From: DASSUW01 sp963830725
Lineage (GTDB): Bacteria > Actinomycetota > Thermoleophilia > Solirubrobacterales > Solirubrobacteraceae
Length of the DNA stretch: 64,000 nucleotides
Assembly (NCBI GenBank): GCA_963830725.1
Contig: CAWHNO010000013.1
Location: 372,001-436,000, forward strand
Direction of reading: 5' to 3'
The notes beneath the pieces were generated by a model. It was given only the letters and a program-made list of their open reading frames with translations. It had not been told where the DNA came from and did no database searches. Position numbers and translations under genes: made by a program. Positions 50,294 to 58,549 of the stretch are shown piece after piece (within the stretch, counting starts at the first letter, position 1; every line of letters starts with the position of its first letter).

Positions 50294-50740
50294 ATGGAAG
50301 CGCACGACGAGGAACTGGGACCCGTCGACATCGTCGTCATCGGTTTTCCGACGGGCTCGCCGATGACCGGCGAGGCCGTGCCCATGCTGCTCGACCTGGT
50401 CGAGCGCGGGATCATCCGCGTGCTCGACGCGCTGTTCGTCATCAAGGAGGAGGACGGGACGTACGCGGGATTCGAGGCGACCGAGCTCGACGACAAGGGC
50501 GTCGGCGACTTCGCCGCCTTCGAGGGCGCCAGCTCGGGACTGCTCGGCGACGACGACGCGGCGACGGCCGCGGACGGGATCGAGCCGGGGACGGCGGCGG
50601 TCGTGATCGTCTACGAGAACCGCTGGGCGGCGCCGTTCGCCGCCGCGGTGCGCCGCAACGGCGGTCGGCTGATCGACTTCCAGCGGATCCCGACCCAGGA
50701 GCTGATCGCGTCACTCGAGGCCGCCGAGTCGGCGGCCTGA
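50294..50740 (+). CDS. DUF6325 family protein
   Basis: A 148-residue protein: VDIVVIGFPTGSPMTGEAVP, LDLVERGIIRVLDALFVIKE, DGTYAGFEATELDD, IEPGTAAVVIVYENRWAAPF, RNGGRLIDFQRIPTQELIAS. The alternation of beta strands and helices and the IEPGTAAVVIVYE strand recall DUF1269 (20900), without its glycine-zipper membrane part. A strong Shine-Dalgarno (AAGGAGG) precedes the ATG. It is 17 nt from the SHOCT gene, forming the common DUF6325-SHOCT pair. Mechanism unknown; associated with stress loci. Confidence 0.85.
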   Translation: MEAHDEELGPVDIVVIGFPTGSPMTGEAVPMLLDLVERGIIRVLDALFVIKEEDGTYAGFEATELDDKGVGDFAAFEGASSGLLGDDDAATAADGIEPGTAAVVIVYENRWAAPFAAAVRRNGGRLIDFQRIPTQELIASLEAAESAA

Positions 50741-50757
50741 CCGGAAGGAGATCTCCG

Positions 50758-51036
50758 ATGCCAGGACTACTTCGCGGCGTGGCCCGCACCGCCGTGGTGG
50801 CGGGCACCGCAACCGCGGTCTCGAACCGCGTCAGCCGCCGCCAGGCCAACCGCTGGGGTGCGCAGGAGGCTCAGGCCTACGAGCAGGAGCCGCAGCAGTA
50901 CGCGCCGCCGCCGCCTCCTCCGGCCGACGAGGGCCCCGACCTCGTCACGCAGCTCAAGGAGCTCGCCGAGCTCCGCGACCAGGGGATCCTCACCGAGGAG
51001 GAGTTCGCCGCTCAGAAGGCCCGCCTCCTCGCGTGA
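50758..51036 (+). CDS. SHOCT domain small protein
   Basis: A 92-residue protein. The N-terminal part is a short hydrophobic/basic segment (LLRGVARTAVVAGTATAVSN), followed by a Pro-rich linker (YAPPPPPPADEG). The C-terminal SHOCT helix pair is complete: DLVTQLKELAELRDQGILTE then EEFAAQKARLLA. SHOCT modules mediate oligomerisation or interaction. A Shine-Dalgarno (AAGGAG) precedes ATG 50758. It is in an operon with DUF6325. Confidence 0.85.
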   Translation: MPGLLRGVARTAVVAGTATAVSNRVSRRQANRWGAQEAQAYEQEPQQYAPPPPPPADEGPDLVTQLKELAELRDQGILTEEEFAAQKARLLA

Positions 51037-51070
51037 CGTCACTCGAGCCGGCCGGCGGGGACCGGCCGGC

Positions 51071-51460
51071 TCAGCGCCCGTGCTCGCTCCACAGCCGGCG
51101 TAGCAGCACCGGACCGAAGTCCTGCTTGCGCACGAGCGGCACCGCGTCGCCGAGCTGAGCCGCCGACGGCAGGTCGGCCGGCTCGCCGATCGAGATCAGC
51201 ACGACGACCGTCTCCGGATGCGTCGCGGCCAGGCGCCGGGCGACCTCGATGCCGTCGAGGCCGGGCATGCGGACGTCGCACAGGACGAGCTGCGGCGCCA
51301 GGCGATCGACCGCGTCGAGCGCCTCCTCGCCGCTCGCCGCCTCGCCCACCGCCTCGAAGCCCGGCGTGGCGGCGATCACATCCTCGGCGACGCGGCGGAA
51401 CAGCTCCTGGTCGTCGACTGTGAGCACGCGCACGTCCGTCGATGGGTGCGGCTGCGGCAT
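51071..51460 (-). CDS. Stand-alone response regulator receiver domain
   Basis: A 129-residue CheY-like protein without output domain. Acidic pocket DD16-17 (VLTVDDQELF), phospho-acceptor D62 (LVLCDVRMPGLDGIEV), a switch position LISIGEP where Ser replaces the usual Thr, and the Lys near the C-terminus (PLVRKQDFG). It may be a phosphate sink or a partner in phosphorelay with the two nearby kinases. It lies immediately downstream of the NarL-type regulator, in the same direction. Confidence 0.83.
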   Translation of the reverse strand: MPQPHPSTDVRVLTVDDQELFRRVAEDVIAATPGFEAVGEAASGEEALDAVDRLAPQLVLCDVRMPGLDGIEVARRLAATHPETVVVLISIGEPADLPSAAQLGDAVPLVRKQDFGPVLLRRLWSEHGR

Positions 51461-51512
51461 GGGCGGAACCCGACCCTAGGCGCGGGGTGGGGGACGGGCA
51501 ACGGTGCGCGCC

Positions 51513-52223
51513 TCACTCCATGAGGGGATGCGCGCGCCCCTGAAGGCCCATGTCGGGCTCGGCGAGGAACAGCAGCGCGGCCTTGACACGCGGGCTCACG
51601 TCGCCCGCGTCGTGGGCGTGCGAGAGGTTGAGCTTGAGGAAGATCGCGTTGATGTGCTTCTCGACCGCGCGCTTGGTCAGCACGAGTCCCTCGGAGATGG
51701 CCGCGTTGCTCTTGCCCTCGGCGATCGCGGCCAGGACCTCGAGCTCGCGCGGCGTCAGCTGGGCGAGCGGCGACCGCTCGCTGCGTGCCTTCGCGGCGAC
51801 CAGCAGCTCGACGATCTTGGGGTCGATGACCGACTCGCCGGCGGCGACCGCCTCGATCGCCCCGACGAGCTGCGCGCGATCGTGCACGCGCTCCTTGAGC
51901 AGGTACGCCCGCCCGTCCGAACCCGAGTCCAGCAGCGCGAGCACGTACCCGGGCTCGGCGTACTGGCTGAGGACGACGACCCCGACCTCGGGCCGCTCGG
52001 CGCGCAGGCGGGCGGCGAGCCGGATGCCCTCGTCGGACTGCGTCGGCGGCATGCGGATGTCGGTCAGGACCACGTCCGGCCGGCGGTCCTCGACTTCGCG
52101 CACCAGCGAGTCCAGGTCCTCGCACTCGGCCTCGACGTCGATGCCGTCGGCCGAGGCGAGCAGCTGCCGCAGCCCCTCGCGCACGATGTAGCTGTCCTCG
52201 CCGAGGACGACCCGGATGCTCAT
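51513..52223 (-). CDS. NarL-type response regulator
   Basis: A 236-residue regulator: receiver domain with E9/D10, phospho-acceptor D55 (PDVVLTDIRMPPTQSDEGIR), switch Ser in VVVLSQYAEPGYV, and Lys in AYLLKERVHD. The LuxR helix-turn-helix is at about 155-215 (LTPRELEVLAAIAEGKSNAA, VLTKRAVEKHINAIFLKLNL). The PTQSDEG insertion after the phospho-Asp is typical of actinobacterial LuxR regulators paired with GAF/HisKA_3 kinases. The ATG at 52223 directly precedes the receiver. A candidate partner for the kinase at 47322 and a candidate binder of the TCACCC-N5-GGGTGA sites. Confidence 0.87.
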   Translation of the reverse strand: MSIRVVLGEDSYIVREGLRQLLASADGIDVEAECEDLDSLVREVEDRRPDVVLTDIRMPPTQSDEGIRLAARLRAERPEVGVVVLSQYAEPGYVLALLDSGSDGRAYLLKERVHDRAQLVGAIEAVAAGESVIDPKIVELLVAAKARSERSPLAQLTPRELEVLAAIAEGKSNAAISEGLVLTKRAVEKHINAIFLKLNLSHAHDAGDVSPRVKAALLFLAEPDMGLQGRAHPLME

Positions 52224-52414
52224 CTGGGAAGCATATGCAGGCGCACCCCTCGCCCCCGCGCGTCCACGCGGCGATGGATGCGATCTCAGGCGAGCGCGCC
52301 TGAGCGGAGGCATGCACGCCACGCGATGCAGGTGTCCGCATCATTGCGGCGAACCCGGCGGGGGCAGAGGATCTGCTCGAGGTTCCCACACCGTCACCAG
52401 GAGAGCTCGGACAC

Positions 52415-52819
52415 ATGGTGCTATTCGCAGCGGATTACCCGTTCCTGAACATCCTCTGGACGATGATCATCTTCTTCTGCTGGGTGGTCTGGATCTGGAT
52501 GATGATCGTCATCCTGACCGACATCTTCCGGCGCCGGGACAAGTCGGGCTGGGGGAAGGCGATCTGGGTGGTCTTCCTGATCATCGTGCCGTTCCTGGGC
52601 GCGCTCACCTACCTCATCGCCAATCACGACGGGATGGCGGAGCGCAACATCAAGCAGGTGCAGGCCCAGCAGACTCAGTTCGACGACTATGTGCGCACGG
52701 TCGCGGCCGAGCAGGGCGGGGGCGCGACCGCGGAGATCGAGCGGGCCAAGCAGCTGCTCGACAGCGGCGCGATCAACCAGCAGGAGTTCGACGCGATCAA
52801 GGCCAAGGCGCTCGCGTAG
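52415..52819 (+). CDS. PLDc_N-SHOCT membrane protein
   Basis: A 134-residue protein. Two membrane helices form the PLDc_N (phospholipase-D-nuclease N-terminal) module: LNILWTMIIFFCWVVWIWMM, then DIFRRRDKSGWGKAIWVVFL, IIVPFLGALTYLIANHDGMA. The C-terminal SHOCT module is IERAKQLLDSGAINQQEFDA. It has no PLD catalytic domain. It is a common small envelope-stress protein in actinobacteria. A second SHOCT protein lies at 50758. Confidence 0.85.
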   Translation: MVLFAADYPFLNILWTMIIFFCWVVWIWMMIVILTDIFRRRDKSGWGKAIWVVFLIIVPFLGALTYLIANHDGMAERNIKQVQAQQTQFDDYVRTVAAEQGGGATAEIERAKQLLDSGAINQQEFDAIKAKALA

Positions 52820-52913
52820 CACTTGTGCGGGCGCCGATGGGCCGCGGCCTGCTCAGTCGCCGCGGCCCATCCGCTCGAAGCGTCGCGCTGCCGGCAAGCC
52901 CGGTCTTCACCGG

Positions 52914-54332
52914 CTACGCCTGAGCGCGTTCCTCACGCTCGCGCAGGAGGTCGCGCGCCTCCGCCTGGCCGCCGAACTCGGCCCAGCCGGCGGGCGTGCC
53001 GTCGTGGAGACCGTCTCGAAGCGTCGGGTCGGCGCCGAGGTCGAGCAGCGCCTGGATCGCATCGAGGTCGCCGTTCTGGGCGGCGAGGTGGAGAGGCGTC
53101 GTGCCCTCTCCGTGCTCGGGACCGCCGAACGTCGTGCGCCGGTTGGGGTCGGCGCCGAGGGCGACGAGGCGCCGGATGGCGCCCACGCGCCCGCAGGCGG
53201 CGGCCCAGCTCAGGGCGGTGCCGCGGTAGACGTCGGCCTCGACCGAGGCGCCGCGCTCGACGAGGGCCTCGAGCGCCTCGACGCGATCGTTGCGCGCCGC
53301 CCAGGTCAGCGCCTCGTCGCGGACCTCGTTCTCGTCGTCGGACGGCTGCCAGGCCGGGAAGCCGCTGTGGGGCCGGTAGAACGCGCGATGCGCTCCCGCC
53401 TCGGGCGCTAGGTTGCCGCGGGCGTCGATCAACTCGTCCAGCAGGTCGAGCCGCCCGAGCCCGGCCGCGACGCGCAGGTTGCGCGGTGGGACGCCGTGCT
53501 CGGCGAGCAGCTCGGCGGTCTCGCGGTTGCCCCAGAACAGGGCGACGACGAGCGGAGTGCCGCCGTCGCCGCGCGCCGATACGTCCGCCGGCGCGCCCGC
53601 GTCGAGCAGCATCCGCGCCAGCGCGGGCAGGTCGCTGTAGGCGGCCTGGTGCAGCGGCGTCCAGCCGTGCGCGTTGGCGCGCGTGACGTCGGCGCCGCGC
53701 TCGAGCAGGATCGCCACCAGGCGCTCGTCGCAGGTCGCTCCGGCCATCCCGAGCAGGTCGTTGCCGTTCGTCCCGCGCGCGGTCACCAGCTCGGGGAAGC
53801 GGTCGAGCAGCGCCGGCAGCAGCTCGACGTCGTGCGCCTCGATCGCGCGGTACGCGCGCGCGAACGGCTCGCCGGTCTCGCGCAGGGCGGCGACGTGACG
53901 CCGCAACGCCGGCCATGAGGGAAACCCGTGCTCGCGCGCGATGACGACCCGCGCCCCCTCGCGGGTCAGCGGCGCGTCGTGGCGGCCGAAGGCGGCGAGT
54001 GCCCCGTCGGTGCCGTCCTCGGCCGAGGCCAGCAGGCCGTACGCGCGATCGTCGTAGTAGGCGAGGTCCTCGTGGTAGGCGTGCTGCAGGTCCGGCCCGT
54101 GGGCGGCGAGGCGGTCTACGTACGCCCGCAGCCGCGGCCAGCTCGGGAACCCGTGTTCGCGCGCGATCACGAGCTGCGCGCCGCTGAGCCTGAGCGGCTC
54201 CGCCGGCCGCGGATGGTGGGCCGCTACGCGCGAGCGCGCGGCCTCGTCGCCGGCGCGGTGTGCGCGCAGCAGGTCCTTCGCCGCCTTGCGCAGGTACTCG
54301 AGGCTCGGGCTGGCCGGAAGCGAAGCTGACAT
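52914..54332 (-). CDS. Ankyrin-repeat protein
   Basis: A 472-residue protein. The N-terminal about 140 residues contain two copies of a motif around VIAREHGFPSWPRLRAYVDR / VIAREHGFPSWPALRRHVAA, seen in bacterial ankyrin proteins of this type. From about 150 onward there are at least seven ankyrin-like repeats (LLERGADVTRANAHGWTPLH; LLDAGAPADVSARGDGGTPL; LVALGADPNRRTTFGGPEHG; EGTTPLHLAAQNGDLDAIQA; LLDLGADPTLRDGLHDGTPA). It mediates protein-protein contacts; partners unknown. The frame is intact. It shares a direction with the histidine kinase upstream, with an 11-nt gap. Confidence 0.88.
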   Translation of the reverse strand: MSASLPASPSLEYLRKAAKDLLRAHRAGDEAARSRVAAHHPRPAEPLRLSGAQLVIAREHGFPSWPRLRAYVDRLAAHGPDLQHAYHEDLAYYDDRAYGLLASAEDGTDGALAAFGRHDAPLTREGARVVIAREHGFPSWPALRRHVAALRETGEPFARAYRAIEAHDVELLPALLDRFPELVTARGTNGNDLLGMAGATCDERLVAILLERGADVTRANAHGWTPLHQAAYSDLPALARMLLDAGAPADVSARGDGGTPLVVALFWGNRETAELLAEHGVPPRNLRVAAGLGRLDLLDELIDARGNLAPEAGAHRAFYRPHSGFPAWQPSDDENEVRDEALTWAARNDRVEALEALVERGASVEADVYRGTALSWAAACGRVGAIRRLVALGADPNRRTTFGGPEHGEGTTPLHLAAQNGDLDAIQALLDLGADPTLRDGLHDGTPAGWAEFGGQAEARDLLREREERAQA

Positions 54333-54343
54333 TTGGGCCTCCT

Positions 54344-55351
54344 CTACATGTCGCCCGGGATCTCGGCGCGCAGCGACGTCCCGGCGCCGGCCGGGCTGAC
54401 GACCTCGAGCGACCCGCCCAGCGCCTCGACCCGGTCCGCCAGGCCGCGGAGGCCGGTCCCGCGGGCCGCGTCGGCGCCGCCGACGCCGTCGTCGGACACC
54501 TCGACGAGGACGCTCCCGTTGCCCGCGGCGATCCGGACGCGCACCGTGGCGGCCCGCGCGTACTTGGCGACGTTCGTCAGCGCCTCGGCGATCAGGTAGT
54601 ACGCGGCCGCCTCGACGGGCTCGGCCAGCCGGCGATCGGGGATCTCCGCGATCTCGACCGGGACGGGCGAGCGGCCCGCGAGCATCTCGACGGCGGCTCG
54701 CAGGCCGCGGTCGCTGAGCACGGCCGGGTGGAGGCCGCGGGCGAGCTCGCGCAGCTCGGCCAGCGCGAGCGCGAGCTCCTCGGCGGCGTTCTCGAGCGTC
54801 GCGCGCGCGGCGGCCGGATCGGAGTCGAGCCTCGCCAGCGCGACCCGCAGCGACAGCGAGAGCGCGACCAGGCGCTGCTGCGCGCCGTCGTGCAGATTGC
54901 GCTCGAGGCGGCGCCGCTCGACGTCACCGGCGGCGACGATCCGCGCTCGTGAGGCGGCGAGCTCCTCGAGCCGGGCCTGGAGCTCATCGTTCAGGCGATG
55001 GACCTCCGCCTCCTGCGCCTTGCGCTCGGTGATGTCGGTGTAGGCGACCATGTTGCCGACCACGCCGCCGGTCGCGTCCCTGACGGGGGCGGCCGCGATC
55101 GAGACCGCGACGAGCGTCCCGTCCTTGCGCAGGCGCACGGTCTCGTAGTCGTTGATCCACTCGCCCGCGCGCACGCGCTCGAACAGGTCCTCGCTCTCGG
55201 CGCGCTTCGAGGGCGGCGCCATGGGCAGGCCGCCGCGGCCGAGCATCTCCTCGGCCGTCCAGCCGAAGATGCGCTCGGCCGCCGGGTTCCACAGCCGGAT
55301 CCGCGTGTCGAGGCCGAACTCGACGAGCGCGAGCGGCGAGGAGTCGATCAC
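54344..55351 (-). CDS. PAS-domain sensor histidine kinase (NarL type)
   Basis: A 335-residue soluble kinase. PAS domain at about 1-112 (DSSPLALVEFGLDTRIRLWN; EMLGRGGLPMAPPSKRAESE; MVAYTDITERKAQEAEV), then a coiled-coil, HisKA_3 with phospho-His in RRRLERNLHDGAQQRLVALS (about 147-166), and HATPase motifs AEALTNVAKYARAATVRVRI (N-box), SDDGVGGADAARG (D-box) and GTGLRGLADRVEALGGSLEV. GTG 55351 follows a GAAGGAG sequence, but a longer N-terminus is possible. It is a cytoplasmic sensor of redox, light or a small ligand; cognate regulator unknown. Confidence 0.85.
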   Translation of the reverse strand: MIDSSPLALVEFGLDTRIRLWNPAAERIFGWTAEEMLGRGGLPMAPPSKRAESEDLFERVRAGEWINDYETVRLRKDGTLVAVSIAAAPVRDATGGVVGNMVAYTDITERKAQEAEVHRLNDELQARLEELAASRARIVAAGDVERRRLERNLHDGAQQRLVALSLSLRVALARLDSDPAAARATLENAAEELALALAELRELARGLHPAVLSDRGLRAAVEMLAGRSPVPVEIAEIPDRRLAEPVEAAAYYLIAEALTNVAKYARAATVRVRIAAGNGSVLVEVSDDGVGGADAARGTGLRGLADRVEALGGSLEVVSPAGAGTSLRAEIPGDM

Positions 55352-55475
55352 CGCCCGCAGCTGCTCCTTCAGGCTGCTCGTCCTCGAAGGTGTCGTGAGG
55401 CGACGAGGGCTCGATGGCCCGCGAGTCTAGGCCGCTGATCGTGGCGTCGCCGGTGACGCGCGGATAATCTGGGCC

Positions 55476-56449
55476 ATGGCGAGTGACGAACCCCAGGATC
55501 TCGGGTGGCGGCAGAGGGTGAATCGCGAGCGCCTCGTCCGCACCCTCACGTTCTGGCTGCGGCCGGAGTTCGTGCTCCGCGTCGTCAACCGGTTCCAGAA
55601 GGTGGCGGGCTTCGACCGCGCGATCGCCCTGGCCTCAGGTGCGCTCACGGCCACGATCCCGCTGACGATCGTCACCAGCGCGCTCGCGACGCAGCTCGGG
55701 GGCAAGACGACGGCCGAGCGCATCATCGACCGCTACGAGCTGACGGGAGGCGGCGCCGCGGCGGTCACGGACGTCTTCGCGCCGCCCTCGGGCGCGGACA
55801 CGAGCCTGGGCATCGTCGGCCTCCTCTTCCTCCTGGTCGCGGTCCTGAGCTTCACCCGCGGCGTGCAGCGGCTGTTCGAGCAGACCTGGGAGCTCGAGCC
55901 GCTGAGCGTCCGCAACACGTTCAACGGGCTGCTCTGGGTCGGCGGGCTCTCGGCGTACCTGGCCGCCAGCGGCTTCCTCCACGCGGCCCTGGGGCGCAGC
56001 CGACTCGAGCTCGGCGCAGCGCTGCTGACCGTGCCGCTGTCGGCCGTATTCCTGGTCTGGAGCGGCTGGATCCTGAGCGCCAGGCGGATCGCGTCGCCAG
56101 AACCTCATCCCGTTCGGCGTCCTCGGATCGGGGCTGCTCGCGGCCTACTCCGTCGGCGCGACGGTGTACGTCCCGCACCTCTTCAGCACCTACGCCACCC
56201 GCTACGGCGTGATCGGCGCGGTCTTCGCCATGATCTCGGCGCTTCTTCTGCGTCATGGTCGTCCTCGTCGGCTCGGCGGCGGCGGGCCGCGAGGTCGCCG
56301 ATGAGCTCGACCGCATCCGGCGGGGCGAGAAGCCCGCCGAGGATGAGGTCCGGCGCCAGTGGGACGAGGTGACCGCCCAGGCACGATTGCGTTGGGAGAC
56401 GCTGCGAGAGCAGATCCACGAGCACCGGCGCAGGCGACGCGCGAAGTGA
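55476..56449 (+). CDS. YihY/BrkB-family membrane protein, two frame breaks
   Basis: About 323 residues with +1 shifts near 56095 and 56245. Segment 1 (ATG 55476): FDRAIALASGALTATIPLTI, LGIVGLLFLLVAVLSFTRGV, QRLFEQTWELEP. Segment 2: NLIPFGVLGSGLLAAYSVGA, VPHLFSTYATRYGVIGAVFA. Segment 3: MVVLVGSAAAGREVADELDR and a basic coiled tail. At the second break one extra T restores a normal reading (FAMISALFCVMVVLVG). The family is a multi-pass membrane protein once called ribonuclease BN; its real role is unknown. Confidence 0.82.
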
Positions 56450-56457
56450 CGGGACTT

Positions 56458-56474
56458 TCATCCACCCGGGGTGA
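56458..56474 (+). promoter_or_regulatory. TCACCC-N5-GGGTGA palindrome, site 6
   Basis: TCATCC-ACCCG-GGGTGA (one mismatch, T for C). Its centre is 66 nt before ATG 56532; a -10-like TACGGT (56498-56503) starts 23 nt after the site, and the gene has a Shine-Dalgarno (AAGGAG), so a leader of about 20 nt explains the longer distance. Confidence 0.6.
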
Positions 56475-56531
56475 TGCGATCGGCCGGAGCGCGGTCGTAC
56501 GGTTGGACAGAACCCGACAAGGAGAACGTTG

Positions 56532-58549
56532 ATGCGCAGCGAATCCGAGCGGGCCTACGGCGAGTCGACGCGCTGGCGAGCCGAGCGTCCCCGCCTGCGG
56601 TTGTTCCCGCTCGTCGTCTCGTGGCTTGCCACGGGCATCGCCTTCATCGTCGCCGCCGGGCTTCTGCCCGGTGTCTGGATCGACGGCTATCTGGGCGCGC
56701 TGCTCGTCGCCGTGGTCGTGGCGGCGCTGAACGCGGTCATCCCGCCGGTGCTGGCCGCGCTGCGACTGCCGCTCACGCTCGTCCTCGGCTTCCTGCTGGT
56801 GCTGGCCGCCGACGCCTGCATCCTGCTCGCTACGGATGCCCTGACCGACGGCATCCTGCGTGTCGACGGCTTCGGCTGGGCGCTGCTCGCCGCGCTCGTG
56901 GTCGCCGCGGTGAGCGTCGTGCTTGCCGTCCTGCTCGGCACGGATGACATGGGATCGATCCGGATCGCGCAGCGGATCGCGCGCCGCCAGGGGATCATCG
57001 CCAGGACCGACGTTCCGGGGATCGTGTTCCTGGAGATCGACGGGCTCGCGCTGCCGGTGCTGCAGCGGGCGATGCGCGACGGCAACGCCCCGACCATGGC
57101 CCGGTGGCTGAGCGACACGCACCGGCTGGCCGAGTGGGAGACGGATCTGTCCTCGCAGACGGGCGCCAGCCAGGCCGGGATCCTGCTGGGCTCGAACGAG
57201 GACATCCCGGCCTTCCGCTGGGTCGAGAAGGAGACCGGGACGATGATGACGTGCTCCGCGCCGCCGGACTGCGCGGAGATCGAGCGGCGGCGCGCGACGG
57301 GCATCGGCCTGCTCGTCGACGGCGGCTCGAGCCGCGGGAACCTGCTCTCCGGTGAGGCGGAGGACGTGATCCTCACGGTCAGCCGGATGGAGGCCGAGAA
57401 GAAGTCCAATCCGGGCTATCGGGCGTTCCTGGCCGACGGCGACAACGTGACGCGCACGCTCGTGCTGTTCATCTGGGAGGTGATCCTGGAGTGGATCGCG
57501 GCGCTGCGGGCGATCCGGCGCGACGTGCGCCCGCGCGGGCACCGTGGCGGCATCTACCCGTTGATGCGGGCGGCGCTGTGCGTGTTCGTGCGCGATCTGA
57601 TCGTGTCGGGCGTGCTGCTCGACATGATGCGCGGGCGCCCTGCCGTGTACGCGACGTTCTCGAGCTATGACGAGGTGGCGCACCATTCGGGTCTCGAGCG
57701 CGCCGACACGCTCGAGGCGCTGCGCAAGCTCGACGGCCAGTTCGCGCAGATCGAGAAGGCGCGCCGCTACGCGTCGCGGCCGTACGAGATCGTCGTGCTC
57801 TCCGACCACGGGCAGACGCAGGGCGCGACCTTCAAGCAGCGCAACGGGTACGGGCTCGACGAACTGGTCGAGCGCTCACTCGCCCGAGGTGACGTGTCGG
57901 GAGTCGCCGGCGGCGACGAGCAGAGCTCGATGGTCGGCCACGCCGTTCACCGAGGCGACCGGCAAGCAGGCCAAGCGGGCCAAGAACGACGTCTCCGACC
58001 GCGACGTCGTCGTGCTCGGCTCGGGCAACCTCGGGCTCATCTACCTGATGGAGGAACGCCGGCGGCTGACGCTCGAGGAGATCGAGGAGCGGCACCCGAA
58101 GCTCGTGCCCGCCCTGCGCGAGCACCCGCACGTCGGCTGGCTGCTCGTCCGCTCGGCCGAGCACGGGCCGGTCGTGCTCGGCGCCCGCGGCGCCCACCAC
58201 CTCGCCGACGACCGCATCGAGGGCGAGGACCCGCTGGCGCCGTTCTCGCCCACCGCGCCCCAGCACCTGCTGCGCACCGATAGCTTCCCGCACGTCGCCG
58301 ACATCATGGTCGGGCAGCTTCTACGACCCCGAGCTGGACGAGGGCTGCGCGTTCGAGGAGCTGATCTGCTTCCACGGAGGCATCGGCGGCCTGCAGACGC
58401 GGCCGTTCATCCTGTACCCGTCGGAGCTCGACGTGCCCGCGGGGCCGATCCTCGGCGCGGCGAGCGTCCACGCCATCCTCGCGGGCTGGCGCAAGCAGCT
58501 CCAGGCCGGCACTCAGCCGGACGGCGCCGGTGTGGTCACAGTGTCGTAG
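56532..58549 (+). CDS. Fusion of holin-like membrane domain and alkaline-phosphatase-superfamily phosphodiesterase, two frame breaks
   Basis: About 670 residues with +1 shifts near 57945 and 58315. Residues 22-135: four membrane helices of the phage-holin-like (PF04020-type) module (LFPLVVSWLATGIAFIVAAG; LNAVIPPVLAALRLPLTLVL). From about 160: type I phosphodiesterase domain with GIVFLEIDGLALPVLQRAM (metal Asp), SSQTGASQAGILLGSNEDI (likely nucleophile Thr), VYATFSSYDEVAHHSG (Asp, His) and IVVLSDHGQTQGATF (Asp, His). After the shifts: VVLGSGNLGLIYLMEERRRL, then YDPELDEGCAFEELICFHGG. The second break is one extra G. It may cut phosphodiester bonds of envelope polymers; the substrate is unknown. 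Confidence 0.82.
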
